Positions 1 through 7,001 of a stretch of 9,700 nucleotides of DNA are shown here, piece after piece. A program made the position numbers and the translations under genes. This DNA is from an uncultured Thalassospira sp. GTDB taxonomy: Bacteria > Pseudomonadota > Alphaproteobacteria > Rhodospirillales_A > Thalassospiraceae. The notes beneath the pieces are model-generated. The model was not told the DNA's origin, ran no database searches, and saw nothing but the letters and a program-made list of their open reading frames with translations. Where the stretch lies: contig CAMPHD010000095.1 of assembly GCA_946885765.1 (NCBI GenBank), forward strand, positions 1 through 9,700, given 5' to 3'. The stretch's first letter is position 1; each line of letters begins with the position of its first letter.

Positions 1-406
1 TGCCGGGGCGAATGGCCGCAGCCGCCGTCGCGACGAGCAGCAGGGCGAGCGGCAAAACCAGAAACCGTGCCCACATCCAGTTAAACGGGCGAACCGCAAT
101 CAACCGAAGGCCCCAGCCAAGGAGCAAAACCGTTAGCAGGGCGGATGCCAGACCGAGTGTGCGTAACAGCAGATCCGCCGTATAGGCGCCGAACGTGCCA
201 AGCGGGTTGAAGATCACATCGCGATCAGCCGCATGGTTGAAGGATGGGTCACCGGGATGGAAGCCGATCAGCATCATGAAAACGGCAACTGCCGCACCAA
301 CCAGGACAAGCCCGCAGATTTGCAACCCGCTTCGTTTCAGCAGATTGACAAGACTGCCCGGCATGAAGGCGGTGCTGCGTGCGAGAAGGTTGGACTGACT
401 GCTCAT
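1..406 (-). CDS. ftsK: DNA translocase FtsK, N-terminal membrane region (partial, runs off left edge)
   Basis: Reading leftwards from an ATG at 406, an open frame of 135 residues continues to the window edge without a stop. It encodes a short polar N-terminus, a first membrane segment (about residues 29-48), a loop with the HPGDPSFN motif (50-57) and NPLGTFGAYTAD (67-78), then two further hydrophobic segments (about 79-103 and 112-132). This is the 4-TM N-terminal domain of FtsK/SpoIIIE translocases, which anchors the protein at the division septum; the motor and gamma DNA-reading domains would lie to the left, outside the window. Only a weak GGA stands 7 bases before the ATG. A 47-base gap separates it from the upstream aminotransferase gene, so co-transcription is likely. 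Identification rests on the loop motif and topology, and the neighbouring aminotransferase-ftsK order is, from memory, common in Alphaproteobacteria. Confidence 0.85.
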   Translation of the reverse strand, partial: MSSQSNLLARSTAFMPGSLVNLLKRSGLQICGLVLVGAAVAVFMMLIGFHPGDPSFNHAADRDVIFNPLGTFGAYTADLLLRTLGLASALLTVLLLGWGLRLIAVRPFNWMWARFLVLPLALLLVATAAAAIRPG

Positions 407-453
407 CGGGGTATCCGTTGTCGTTTCGTCGCTATTGGTCGGGGAATCGTGGT

Positions 454-1662
454 TCAGCTCAGGGCGTCGGCAATACGTCGAAGCCCTTCGCCGGTGGTTT
501 CAAGGTCATGAACAAGTGCAATGCGGATAAATCGTTTTCCGGGGTTGTTGCCATCTGCGTCCGTGATCGAAAGGTAGCTGCCCGGAATGACTTTCACGCC
601 TGCCTCTGCCCATATCTTGCGGGTTGCAGTTTCGCCATCGCCAACGTCAAGCCACAGGAAAAAGCCCCCCGGCGGGCGATAGAAGCCAAACCGGTTGCCA
701 AAAATTTCCTGCGCCACATCAATCTTGGCGCGGTAAAGGTCGCGGTTTTGCGATGCATGTGCGTCATCGGCCCATAGTTCGGCCGATGCGGCCATGATCG
801 GCATCGGAACTGTGGCCGAGCAATAACTGCGCAACGCATTGAAGCGTTTGATAATCACGGGATCGCCCGCGACAAAACCGGACCGAAGTCCCGGCGCGCT
901 GGACCGTTTCGACAGGCTGTGGAAAACAACCACATTATCCATCCTGCCACCCTGTGCCGCACAGATTTCAAGTGCGCCAACCGGGGCTTCGCGATCATAG
1001 ATATCGGCGTAGCATTCATCCATCGCCAGAACAAAATCATGTTCCTGTGCCATGGCGATGATACGTTCAAGATAGTCCCGTGATGCAACAGCCCCTTGCG
1101 GATTAGCGGGTGAACACAGGAAAAACAGGCTGCAGGCCTTGAGTGTTTCGATATCGATCTGATCAAGATCAGGCAAGAAATCCGTTTCAGGGCTCGCTGC
1201 CAGCGGCACCATTTCCGCGTCATTAAGAACCGCGGCACCGCAATAGACCTGATAGAACGGGTTGGGCAAAAGAACCTTGGGCTTCGGACCGGGTTGATCC
1301 TGTGTAATGACGCAGGTCGCGATCAGATAAAGGGCTTCGCGTGTTCCCGCGACCGGCAGGATGTGAGCGTCCCGATCAATCATGCCCTCAGGCAGATTAT
1401 AACGGCGATCAAGCCATCCCTTGATCGCGCTTCGCAATTCAGGGGTGCCGTTGCCAGGCGGATATTTATGCCAAAGGCTGGCGTCTTTCACCATTGCCTC
1501 GGTGATCATCGCGGGCGGTTCGTGCTGCGGCTCGCCAATCGACATCACCAATGGTGTCTTGCCGGGTTCAATCCCCTCCAGCAGGGCGGCAAGCCGTGGG
1601 AATGGATAGGCGGGCAACTGATCAAGGCGCTGGTTAAACATCGCGTTCGGTATTCCGGTCAT
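454..1662 (-). CDS. DapC-like class I/II PLP-dependent aminotransferase
   Basis: A fold-type I PLP aminotransferase of about 402 residues. Counting from the GTG at 1677, visible landmarks are IGEP (47-50) near the substrate site, NPQG (192-195) with the Asn that contacts PLP, DECY (220-223) with the Asp that pairs with the pyridine nitrogen and the Tyr contacting PLP, SLSK (254-257) with Lys257 as Schiff-base lysine, R265 for phosphate binding, and RFIR (382-385) with Arg385 for the substrate carboxylate. The N-terminus (NQRLDQLPAYPFPRL, IGEPQH) resembles succinyldiaminopimelate aminotransferase DapC of the lysine/peptidoglycan pathway; the exact substrate is an inference. The start is uncertain: GTG 1677, ATG 1662 (GGA 7 bases upstream, used here) and ATG 1641 are all in frame, and family members begin near the last. 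It lies between the second amt gene, separated by a terminator, and ftsK. Confidence 0.88.
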   Translation of the reverse strand: MTGIPNAMFNQRLDQLPAYPFPRLAALLEGIEPGKTPLVMSIGEPQHEPPAMITEAMVKDASLWHKYPPGNGTPELRSAIKGWLDRRYNLPEGMIDRDAHILPVAGTREALYLIATCVITQDQPGPKPKVLLPNPFYQVYCGAAVLNDAEMVPLAASPETDFLPDLDQIDIETLKACSLFFLCSPANPQGAVASRDYLERIIAMAQEHDFVLAMDECYADIYDREAPVGALEICAAQGGRMDNVVVFHSLSKRSSAPGLRSGFVAGDPVIIKRFNALRSYCSATVPMPIMAASAELWADDAHASQNRDLYRAKIDVAQEIFGNRFGFYRPPGGFFLWLDVGDGETATRKIWAEAGVKVIPGSYLSITDADGNNPGKRFIRIALVHDLETTGEGLRRIADALS

Positions 1663-1784
1663 GAATGGATCCGTCACATATCGACAGGCGTCAAATGCGG
1701 GTGTCCGTAAAATGTGGGCAATCTCCCCTGACTTTACCCCTATGCCAAAAATACAAAGAAAGATTTAAGGGCAAGGGTCCGAAT

Positions 1785-1822
1785 AACGAAAAAGCCCGGA
1801 AAGATGCGCTTTCCGGGCTTTT
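1785..1822 (-). terminator. Rho-independent terminator of the second amt gene
   Basis: A perfect 13-bp inverted repeat, AAAGCCCGGAAAG (1791-1803) and its complement (1809-1821), encloses a 5-base loop. On the minus strand the stem is followed by TTTTT (1793 down to 1789, partly inside the stem), about 32 bases after the amt stop codon. The plus-strand side also ends in TTTT, so it could act in both directions, but no plus-strand gene ends here. It separates amt from the aminotransferase/ftsK transcript. Confidence 0.85.
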
Positions 1823-1852
1823 GACAGGAAATTCGGGCAAAGAATTGGCAGA

Positions 1853-3091
1853 TCAGCTTGCGCGCAGATCGTCTTCGGGATAAGCGCCGATTTTATGGAT
1901 TGATATATCTGCCCCATCGAACTCGTCTTCTTCAGACAGTCGAAGGCCGATGGTGCGTTTGATGGTGCCGTAAACCACAAATCCTGCGATTGCGGCAAAG
2001 CTTGCTCCGATCAGGGACCCGGCAAGCTGGGCACCAAATGAAACGCCGCCCATGCCACCAAGGGCTTCTAGCCCGAAAATGCCACATGCGATCCCCCCCA
2101 TCAGGCCGCACATGCCATGTAACGGCCAGACACCCAGCACGTCGTCGATCTTCCATTTTGCCTGACACTGATTAAAGCCCCAGACGAACAGAACGCCCGC
2201 AATACCGCCAGTCACCAATGCACCGATCGGATGCATGACATCCGACCCGGCGCAAACGGCAACCAGTCCGGCAAGCGCACCGTTGTGAACGAAACCGGGA
2301 TCGTTACGTCCGGCAACCAGTGCCGTCAGGATGCCGCCAACCATTGCCATCAACGAATTGATTGCGACCAGCCCGGTGATGCCACTAACCGATTGGGCTG
2401 ACATGACGTTGAAGCCAAACCAGCCAACGCAAAGTACCCATGATCCGAGTGCCAGAAACGGGATGTTGGATGGCGGAATACCAACCAGCCCACCGGTTTT
2501 GGTGTAACGCCCGCGCCGGACTCCAAGCGATACAACGGCACCAAGGGCGATCCAGCCACCAACCGCATGGACAACAATGGAGCCTGCAAAATCGTGGAAA
2601 GGTGCGCCAAAGAATTGCGTGATCATATCCTGAAAGCCGAAATTATTGTTCCAGACCAGTCCTTCAAACAGCGGATAAAAGATGCCAACCAGAATGGCGG
2701 TGGCAATCAGCTGCGGATAAAACCGCGCCCGTTCGGCAATGCCGCCGGAAATGATCGCGGGGATTGCAGCCGCAAAGGTCAGCAGGAAGAAGAACTTGAC
2801 CAGATCATAGCCGCTGGACGCAAAAGGATGCTGTCCATCAACCATCGCAGATCCGCTAAGAACGGCGGCATTGCTGAAGAAATCAACACCATAGGCAACG
2901 CCATAGCCGATGAAAAAATAGGCAATGGTGGAAACGGCAAAATCGACGATGATTTTAACCAGTGCGTTCACCTGGTTTTTCTTGCGTACGGTTCCGACTT
3001 CAAGAAAGGCGAAACCGGCATGCATGGCGAGCACCATAATAGCGCCCATCAGGACGAAAAATACGTCCGAGGCGGTCTGGAATGCCTCCAT
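1853..3091 (-). CDS. Second ammonium transporter, Amt/Mep family (divergent paralogue without signal peptide)
   Basis: An integral inner-membrane ammonium channel of 412 residues with about eleven hydrophobic segments. Visible family marks are GFAFLEVG (26-33), DFAGS (167-171, Asp equivalent to E. coli D160), GWFGFN (223-228), the pore-gate Phe pair F102 and F227, S231, and the twin pore histidines H175 and H325. The C-terminal tail has the Amt pattern GLRLSEEDE...GAYPED. Unlike the neighbouring AmtB it lacks a signal peptide, has WNNN where WGGG is usual (W147), has Leu for the Gln after the outer gate Phe, and has about 8 extra residues before DFAGS. The start was set at ATG 3091 because the protein aligns with Amt N-termini from there and a GGGGG stretch lies 7 bases upstream; an in-frame extension to 3295 encodes no plausible Amt sequence and crosses the promoter. 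It has its own sigma-54-like promoter and terminator. Confidence 0.93.
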   Translation of the reverse strand: MEAFQTASDVFFVLMGAIMVLAMHAGFAFLEVGTVRKKNQVNALVKIIVDFAVSTIAYFFIGYGVAYGVDFFSNAAVLSGSAMVDGQHPFASSGYDLVKFFFLLTFAAAIPAIISGGIAERARFYPQLIATAILVGIFYPLFEGLVWNNNFGFQDMITQFFGAPFHDFAGSIVVHAVGGWIALGAVVSLGVRRGRYTKTGGLVGIPPSNIPFLALGSWVLCVGWFGFNVMSAQSVSGITGLVAINSLMAMVGGILTALVAGRNDPGFVHNGALAGLVAVCAGSDVMHPIGALVTGGIAGVLFVWGFNQCQAKWKIDDVLGVWPLHGMCGLMGGIACGIFGLEALGGMGGVSFGAQLAGSLIGASFAAIAGFVVYGTIKRTIGLRLSEEDEFDGADISIHKIGAYPEDDLRAS

Positions 3092-3173
3092 CGGGCAACC
3101 CCCATTTGTTAAATGCGTTTCCTCACGGTCCGGTCTGCGGGGCGCAGCCGGATTCTTGTTCAGGGGCCCCAAC

Positions 3174-3189
3174 ATCAATTTCTGTGCCA
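3174..3189 (-). promoter_or_regulatory. Sigma-54 (RpoN) -24/-12 promoter of the second amt gene
   Basis: Read on the minus strand, 3189 to 3174 is TGGCACA-GAAA-TTGAT, compared with the RpoN consensus TGGCACG-N4-TTGCW. The GG and the -12 block have exactly the right spacing; the one important mismatch is A in place of the C at -12. Transcription would start near 3163, giving a 5' leader of about 72 bases before the ATG at 3091. Nitrogen-starvation control of an ammonium channel by RpoN/NtrC is well known, which supports the call. Confidence 0.65.
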
Positions 3190-3313
3190 ACAGGGCAAAC
3201 TGATTGATCGGGACAATGGAAAACGGGTCTTTGCCGGGGGAAAATCGATCACGCTCATGTTGGGCGGGGTAACAGTCGGATCGGACCGTTTGCATGTCTT
3301 GTGATCATAATCG

Positions 3314-3327
3314 TGCCTAAAAAGGCA
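3314..3327. repeat. Short inverted repeat about 157 bases upstream of the predicted amt start of transcription
   Basis: TGCCT-AAAA-AGGCA is a perfect 5-bp inverted repeat at 3314-3327. Its centre is about 157 bases from the transcription start predicted from the sigma-54 element, a usual enhancer distance. It matches the NtrC consensus (TGCAC-N7-GTGCA) poorly, so the function is only suggested by position. Confidence 0.25.
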
Positions 3328-3341
3328 GCATGGGCAGAATA

Positions 3342-3377
3342 CAAAAGACCCGCCACTGGGATATCCCAAGGCGGGTC
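3342..3377 (-). terminator. Rho-independent terminator of glnK-amtB
   Basis: GACCCGCC (3347-3354) pairs with GGCGGGTC (3370-3377) around an interior palindrome TGGGATATCCCA (3357-3368), which would extend the hairpin. On the minus strand the stem is followed by TTTTG. It lies about 60 bases after the amtB stop codon and ends the glnK-amtB transcript before the separate promoter of the second amt gene. Confidence 0.75.
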
Positions 3378-3394
3378 AGTCGGTCTGACAGGCA

Positions 3395-3418
3395 GGGTGC
3401 CATGCAGGCATGGCACCC
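3395..3418 (-). repeat. Strong hairpin just after amtB
   Basis: GGGTGCCATGC (3395-3405) and its exact complement (3408-3418) are separated by only two bases, so the RNA would form a stem of about 10 bp with a 4-base loop, 18 bases after the amtB stop. No T-run follows on either strand, so this is not a normal terminator; it may protect the 3' end of the mRNA or assist the terminator at 3342-3377. Confidence 0.55.
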
Positions 3419-3436
3419 GTCAGGAAATCTGATCGC

Positions 3437-4765
3437 TTAGAAGCGCTGCGAACCTTTACCGAATTCCGGATAGGCTTCGAGGCCAAGCTCGACAGCATCG
3501 CTGCCCAGTGCTTCGTCTTCTTCGCTAAGGCGAATGCCAACCGTGAATTTCAGGATCAGCCACACGATCGACGATGCGATGATGGTGAAGGCACCCATCG
3601 CAACGATACCGGTCAGCTGAACACCGAACGATGCACCGTCATTGGTAAACGGAACAGCAAGCGTGCCCCAGATGCCGCAAACAAGGTGAACCGAAACCGC
3701 ACCAACGACATCGTCGATTTTCAGTTTGTCGAGCAGCGGAACTGCGATGACAACCAGAATGCCGCCGATGGCGCCGATGATGATGGCGGAACCGATGGTC
3801 GGGGTGTCCGGACCGGCAGTGATCGAGACCAGACCAGCCAATGCACCGTTAAGTGCCATGGTAAGGTCGACCTTTTTGTAAAGGATCTGGGTCAGGATTG
3901 CTGCGGCAACAACACCACCAGCAGCAGCCATCGAGGTGTTGCCATAGATGTTGGCAATGGCGATAACGTCGGCACCGGAGCCCATAGCAAGCTGGGAACC
4001 ACCGTTGAAGCCGAACCAGCCGAGCCACAGAACGAAGGTACCAAGCGTCGCAAGCGGCAGGTTCGAGCCGGGCATCGGATGAACCGAACCGTCCGCACCG
4101 TATTTGCCTTTACGTGCGCCAAGGATGATCGCCCCGGTCAGGGCAGCCCAGCCGCCAACCGAGTGAACGATGGTCGAGCCGGCGAAATCGGAGAAGCCCA
4201 TTTCAGACAGCCAGCCGCCGCCCCACGTCCAGGAGCCGCTAATCGGATACAGGACACCGGTCAGCACGACGACGAAAATCATGAACGGCCACAGTTTGAT
4301 ACGCTCGGCAACGGTACCGGAAACGATCGAAGCTGCGGTTGCAACGAACACCATCTGGAAGAACCAGTCGGAAGTTGCCGAATACCCGCCGGAGAAATCG
4401 CCACCAAGTGCAGCGGCATCATCAGCGCTCCACAGGCTGAGCGAACCGATCCAGCCGGTAACATCCATATACATAAGATTGTAGCCGATCAGGTAATACA
4501 TGATACCTGCAACGGCGAAGAGGCTGATGTTTTTGAAAAGAATGGTCGATACGTTTTTGGTACGTACCAGGCCGGATTCCAGCATGGCAAAGCCTGCGGC
4601 CATCCACATCACCAGCGCACCGCTAAACAGGAAGCTGAAGGTGTTGAGGATGTATTGGGTCTCGGCCGAAACGCCCGCGTCCTGAGCAAAGGCCGGTGAT
4701 GTAAGCGCCAGCGCAGCAGCGCCGACAAGTGCGGCAAGGCCGGTTTTCTTCATCGGAATGTTCAT
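3437..4765 (-). CDS. amtB: Ammonium channel AmtB (GlnK-linked)
   Basis: A 442-residue Amt-family ammonium channel of the inner membrane. Residues 1-27 form a signal peptide (MKK, hydrophobic core, AFA before QDAG), as in E. coli AmtB, followed by eleven predicted membrane segments. Conserved pore features are F136 and F253 (outer Phe gate), W181 in WGGG (E. coli W148), D193 in DFAGS (D160), S257 (S219) and the twin histidines H201 and H360; all key residues are intact, so the channel should conduct. The cytoplasmic tail starts at GIRLSEEDE (410-418) and ends EAYPEFGKG; this tail couples the subunits and contacts GlnK. The ATG at 4765 has a strong GGGGAG ribosome site about 6 bases upstream, 23 bases after glnK, so the two are one operon controlled from the glnK sigma-54 promoter. 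Two hairpins follow the stop. Confidence 0.96.
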   Translation of the reverse strand: MNIPMKKTGLAALVGAAALALTSPAFAQDAGVSAETQYILNTFSFLFSGALVMWMAAGFAMLESGLVRTKNVSTILFKNISLFAVAGIMYYLIGYNLMYMDVTGWIGSLSLWSADDAAALGGDFSGGYSATSDWFFQMVFVATAASIVSGTVAERIKLWPFMIFVVVLTGVLYPISGSWTWGGGWLSEMGFSDFAGSTIVHSVGGWAALTGAIILGARKGKYGADGSVHPMPGSNLPLATLGTFVLWLGWFGFNGGSQLAMGSGADVIAIANIYGNTSMAAAGGVVAAAILTQILYKKVDLTMALNGALAGLVSITAGPDTPTIGSAIIIGAIGGILVVIAVPLLDKLKIDDVVGAVSVHLVCGIWGTLAVPFTNDGASFGVQLTGIVAMGAFTIIASSIVWLILKFTVGIRLSEEDEALGSDAVELGLEAYPEFGKGSQRF

Positions 4766-4788
4766 AATGTCTCCCCTTGTCTCTGGAC

Positions 4789-5172
<384 letters not shown>

Positions 5173-5199
5173 TCACGATTTCGCAGTCGCAACCTTCAA

Positions 5200-5215
5200 A
5201 CCAAGAATCGTGCCA
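5200..5215 (-). promoter_or_regulatory. Sigma-54 (RpoN) -24/-12 promoter of glnK-amtB
   Basis: On the minus strand 5215 to 5200 reads TGGCACG-ATTC-TTGGT against the consensus TGGCACG-N4-TTGCW. The -24 block is perfect, the spacing is exact, and only the C at -12 is replaced by G. Transcription would begin near 5189, 62 bases before the glnK start codon. RpoN/NtrC control of glnK-amtB is well established in proteobacteria. Confidence 0.82.
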
Positions 5216-5240
5216 GATTCGAAAATCATCTTTTAATGCA

Positions 5241-5268
5241 TTGATATTGATTGGTTTTTACCGATAAA
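5241..5268 (+). promoter_or_regulatory. Possible sigma-70 promoter for the UbiH-family gene
   Basis: TTGATA (5241-5246, one mismatch to TTGACA) is followed after 16 bases by GATAAA (5263-5268, four of six matches to TATAAT). If used it would give a long leader of about 360 bases before the ATG at 5636. The stretch is AT-rich, so a chance match is quite possible. Confidence 0.25.
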
Positions 5269-5305
5269 GAGGCAAGTTTCTGTTCATCGTCAGGCTACCG
5301 TGAGA

Positions 5306-5357
5306 GCACAAAATGTGCATAGATTTTGGCGCTGTTTAAAATTTGTGCATAAATTTT
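5306..5357. promoter_or_regulatory. Tandem candidate NtrC enhancer sites upstream of glnK
   Basis: GTGCATAGATTTT (5315-5327) and GTGCATAAATTTT (5345-5357) differ at one base in 13 and are exactly 30 bp apart, about three helical turns. The first belongs to a dyad GCAC-AAAAT-GTGC (5306-5318); the second lies in an inverted repeat AAAATTT-N6-AAATTTT (5338-5357). They lie about 128 and 158 bases upstream of the predicted glnK transcription start, the range typical for paired NtrC sites. The dyad has 5 rather than the usual 7 bases between GCAC and GTGC, so the regulator is inferred, not proven. Confidence 0.45.
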
Positions 5358-5635
5358 AATCAACCTTCGCGCTCTGAGAAACTTGTTTTACGTCAAGGCG
5401 ATGTGGTTTCCCGACTGGTATCGGTTTGGCCATGGCCGCGTAAAAAGTTGCGGGTTCCGTTCCTTCGATGGCCTGTTGCCAGATGATCAAATTGCCGCTC
5501 CGGCTTGTGGTTGCGATGGCGGCGGGTTAAACCAGATGCATCTTTTGGCGGGTTCTTGTGTAAAGCCTGTCAAAGTATGAATTCACCGGGCAGCCTTGCG
5601 GGCTCGTCCGGAACAGAAAGCAAAGGTGCGGCGAG

Positions 5636-6859
5636 ATGTGTGCTCAGGAAACGATCCAGACAGACGTTGTTATTCTTGGGGGCGGGCTTAACGGGGCAGC
5701 CATGGGGCTGGCATTGGCGCATGGCGGGCTTCGTTCGGTCGTGATTGATTATGCCGATCCCAAAACCATCCTGAGCGCCAATTATGACGGACGCACCTGT
5801 GCGATTGCCGCAGCTTCCCGGTCAGTTCTTGACGTCATCGGGGCCTGGAAATATATGGCTAACGAGGCAGAGCCGATCCTTGATATCCGGATTGCCGATG
5901 GGACAAGCCCGCTTTTCCTGCATTACGACCATCACGATGTTGGAAATGAACCGCTGGGCTATATCGTCGAAAACCTGATTACCCGTGGCGCGCTTTATCG
6001 GGCTATTACCGAAACCGATCTGGTCGAAATGATCGCCCCTGCACAGGTTGAAACGATTGCGCGCGATCAGGGTGGCATGACGATCACGCTCGCGGATGGC
6101 CGGTCCATTCGCGGTTCCTTGGCCATCGGCGCCGAAGGGCGCAACTCGATGCTGCGCAAATGGGCCGGTATCAAGACCTACGAATGGAGCTACAGGCAAA
6201 GTGCTGTTGTCTGTACGGTGAAGCACAAGGTGCCCCACAATGGTCTTGCGGTGGAACACTTCCTGCCTGCCGGGCCGTTCGCCATTCTGCCGATGACCGA
6301 TGATCGTTGTTCGATTGTCTGGACGGAAACAACCGATCTGGCCAATTACTTGGTCAATCTTGACGAGGAAACCTTTGTCGACGAATTGCATCGACGGTTT
6401 GACGGTTATCTTGGTGATCTTGAAGTCATCGGTCCGCGGTTCTGCTATCCGCTTGGTTTGCAGCATGCCTATCGCTACACCGACCCGCGCATCGCCCTGA
6501 TCGGGGATGCGGCCCATGGCATGCACCCGATTGCCGGGCAGGGGCTTAATATGGGGATACGCGATGTTGCGGCCCTTGCCGAGATTCTGGTCGAAGCCCG
6601 TCGTTTGGGTCGCGATATTGGCGGGGCCGATGTGCTGGGTGAATATGAACAGTGGCGACGATTTGACAATACCGTGATGCTTGCGGTTACCGATCTGACA
6701 AACCGTTTGTTTTCCAACGATATCGCTCCGGTCCGTTGGGCACGCGACATCGGTCTTGCCGTTGTGCAGAAAATCCCGCCGCTCAAGAAAACCTTCATGT
6801 CGCATGCCATGGGCTATGCCGGGACTCTGCCACGTCTGATGCAGGGCAAGCCGCTTTAG
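5636..6859 (+). CDS. UbiH/UbiF/Coq6-family FAD-dependent ubiquinone-synthesis hydroxylase
   Basis: A 407-residue class A flavoprotein monooxygenase, which would hydroxylate the ring of a polyprenyl-phenol precursor of ubiquinone using NAD(P)H and O2 at the inner face of the membrane. The N-terminal Rossmann motif is GGGLNG (15-20), preceded by VVIL. DGRTCAIAA (51-59) is the family's segment near the flavin, GAEGRNSMLR (165-174) is the DG motif, and GDAAHGMHPIAGQGLN (290-305) is the second FAD-binding motif and the UbiH/COQ6 signature. Length and motif order are normal and nothing is missing. Which carbon is hydroxylated (C1, C5 or C6, as UbiH, UbiI/UbiL or UbiF types) cannot be read from the motifs, so no symbol is given. 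ATG 5636 has AAGGTG about 8 bases upstream. It diverges from glnK and is followed by a terminator, so it appears to be a single-gene transcript. Confidence 0.92.
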   Translation: MCAQETIQTDVVILGGGLNGAAMGLALAHGGLRSVVIDYADPKTILSANYDGRTCAIAAASRSVLDVIGAWKYMANEAEPILDIRIADGTSPLFLHYDHHDVGNEPLGYIVENLITRGALYRAITETDLVEMIAPAQVETIARDQGGMTITLADGRSIRGSLAIGAEGRNSMLRKWAGIKTYEWSYRQSAVVCTVKHKVPHNGLAVEHFLPAGPFAILPMTDDRCSIVWTETTDLANYLVNLDEETFVDELHRRFDGYLGDLEVIGPRFCYPLGLQHAYRYTDPRIALIGDAAHGMHPIAGQGLNMGIRDVAALAEILVEARRLGRDIGGADVLGEYEQWRRFDNTVMLAVTDLTNRLFSNDIAPVRWARDIGLAVVQKIPPLKKTFMSHAMGYAGTLPRLMQGKPL

Positions 6860-6889
6860 TTCCTCATAAAGCGATGAAATTGGACCTCG

Positions 6890-6922
6890 AAGGCGATCTT
6901 GAAAACCTCAAGATCGCCTTTT
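6890..6922 (+). terminator. Rho-independent terminator of the UbiH-family gene
   Basis: A perfect 13-bp stem, AAGGCGATCTTGA (6890-6902) with its complement (6908-6920), a 5-base loop and TTTT at 6919-6922, 30 bases after the stop codon. It isolates the hydroxylase gene from ompW. Confidence 0.88.
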
Positions 6923-6985
6923 GATTGTGGTTTGCTGGCTCAGATAAAAACCATTCAAAATCATGTCGTTTTTCGTAATCCCCTG

Positions 6986-6999
6986 TTGATTTGGGTCAA
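6986..6999. promoter_or_regulatory. FNR/Anr-type binding box upstream of ompW
   Basis: TTGAT-TTGG-GTCAA fits the FNR-family pattern TTGAT-N4-ATCAA with one base different; TTGAT-N4-GTCAA is a familiar form. Its centre is about 69 bases before the ompW start codon. No clear -10 sequence could be fixed, so it is not possible to say whether it would activate or repress. ompW of enteric bacteria is known to respond to oxygen through FNR, which supports the call. Confidence 0.6.
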
Positions 7000-7001
7000 G
7001 C

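Noticed and set aside
1700..1730. Strong GGGGAG ribosome-like site upstream of the aminotransferase with an in-frame ATT
   Set aside because: An ATT start is very rare and the resulting extension has no counterpart in the DapC-like family.
3092..3295. In-frame N-terminal extension of 68 residues on the second amt gene
   Set aside because: The extra residues are polar, are not an Amt N-terminus or signal peptide, and would cross the sigma-54 promoter; ATG 3091 fits the family.
3301..3316. A second sigma-54-like element, AGGCACG-ATTA-TGATC on the minus strand
   Set aside because: The -24 half is good, but the -12 half has AT where GC is required and lacks the TTG; the element at 3174-3189 is much better and closer to the gene.
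3410..4699. A 429-codon open frame on the plus strand opposite amtB
   Set aside because: It is antisense to the well-supported amtB, has a low-complexity polar composition (many Asn, Arg, Asp, Gly) and no domain or ribosome site; such frames are common shadows in codon-biased genes.
5383..5580. A 65-codon open frame between glnK and the UbiH-family gene
   Set aside because: No ribosome site, no hydrophobic or domain pattern, and Trp/Cys-rich composition unlike real genes here.
5822..6805. A 327-codon open frame on the minus strand inside the ubiquinone hydroxylase gene
   Set aside because: It is antisense to a complete flavoprotein with all motifs, and the translation has no recognisable protein pattern.
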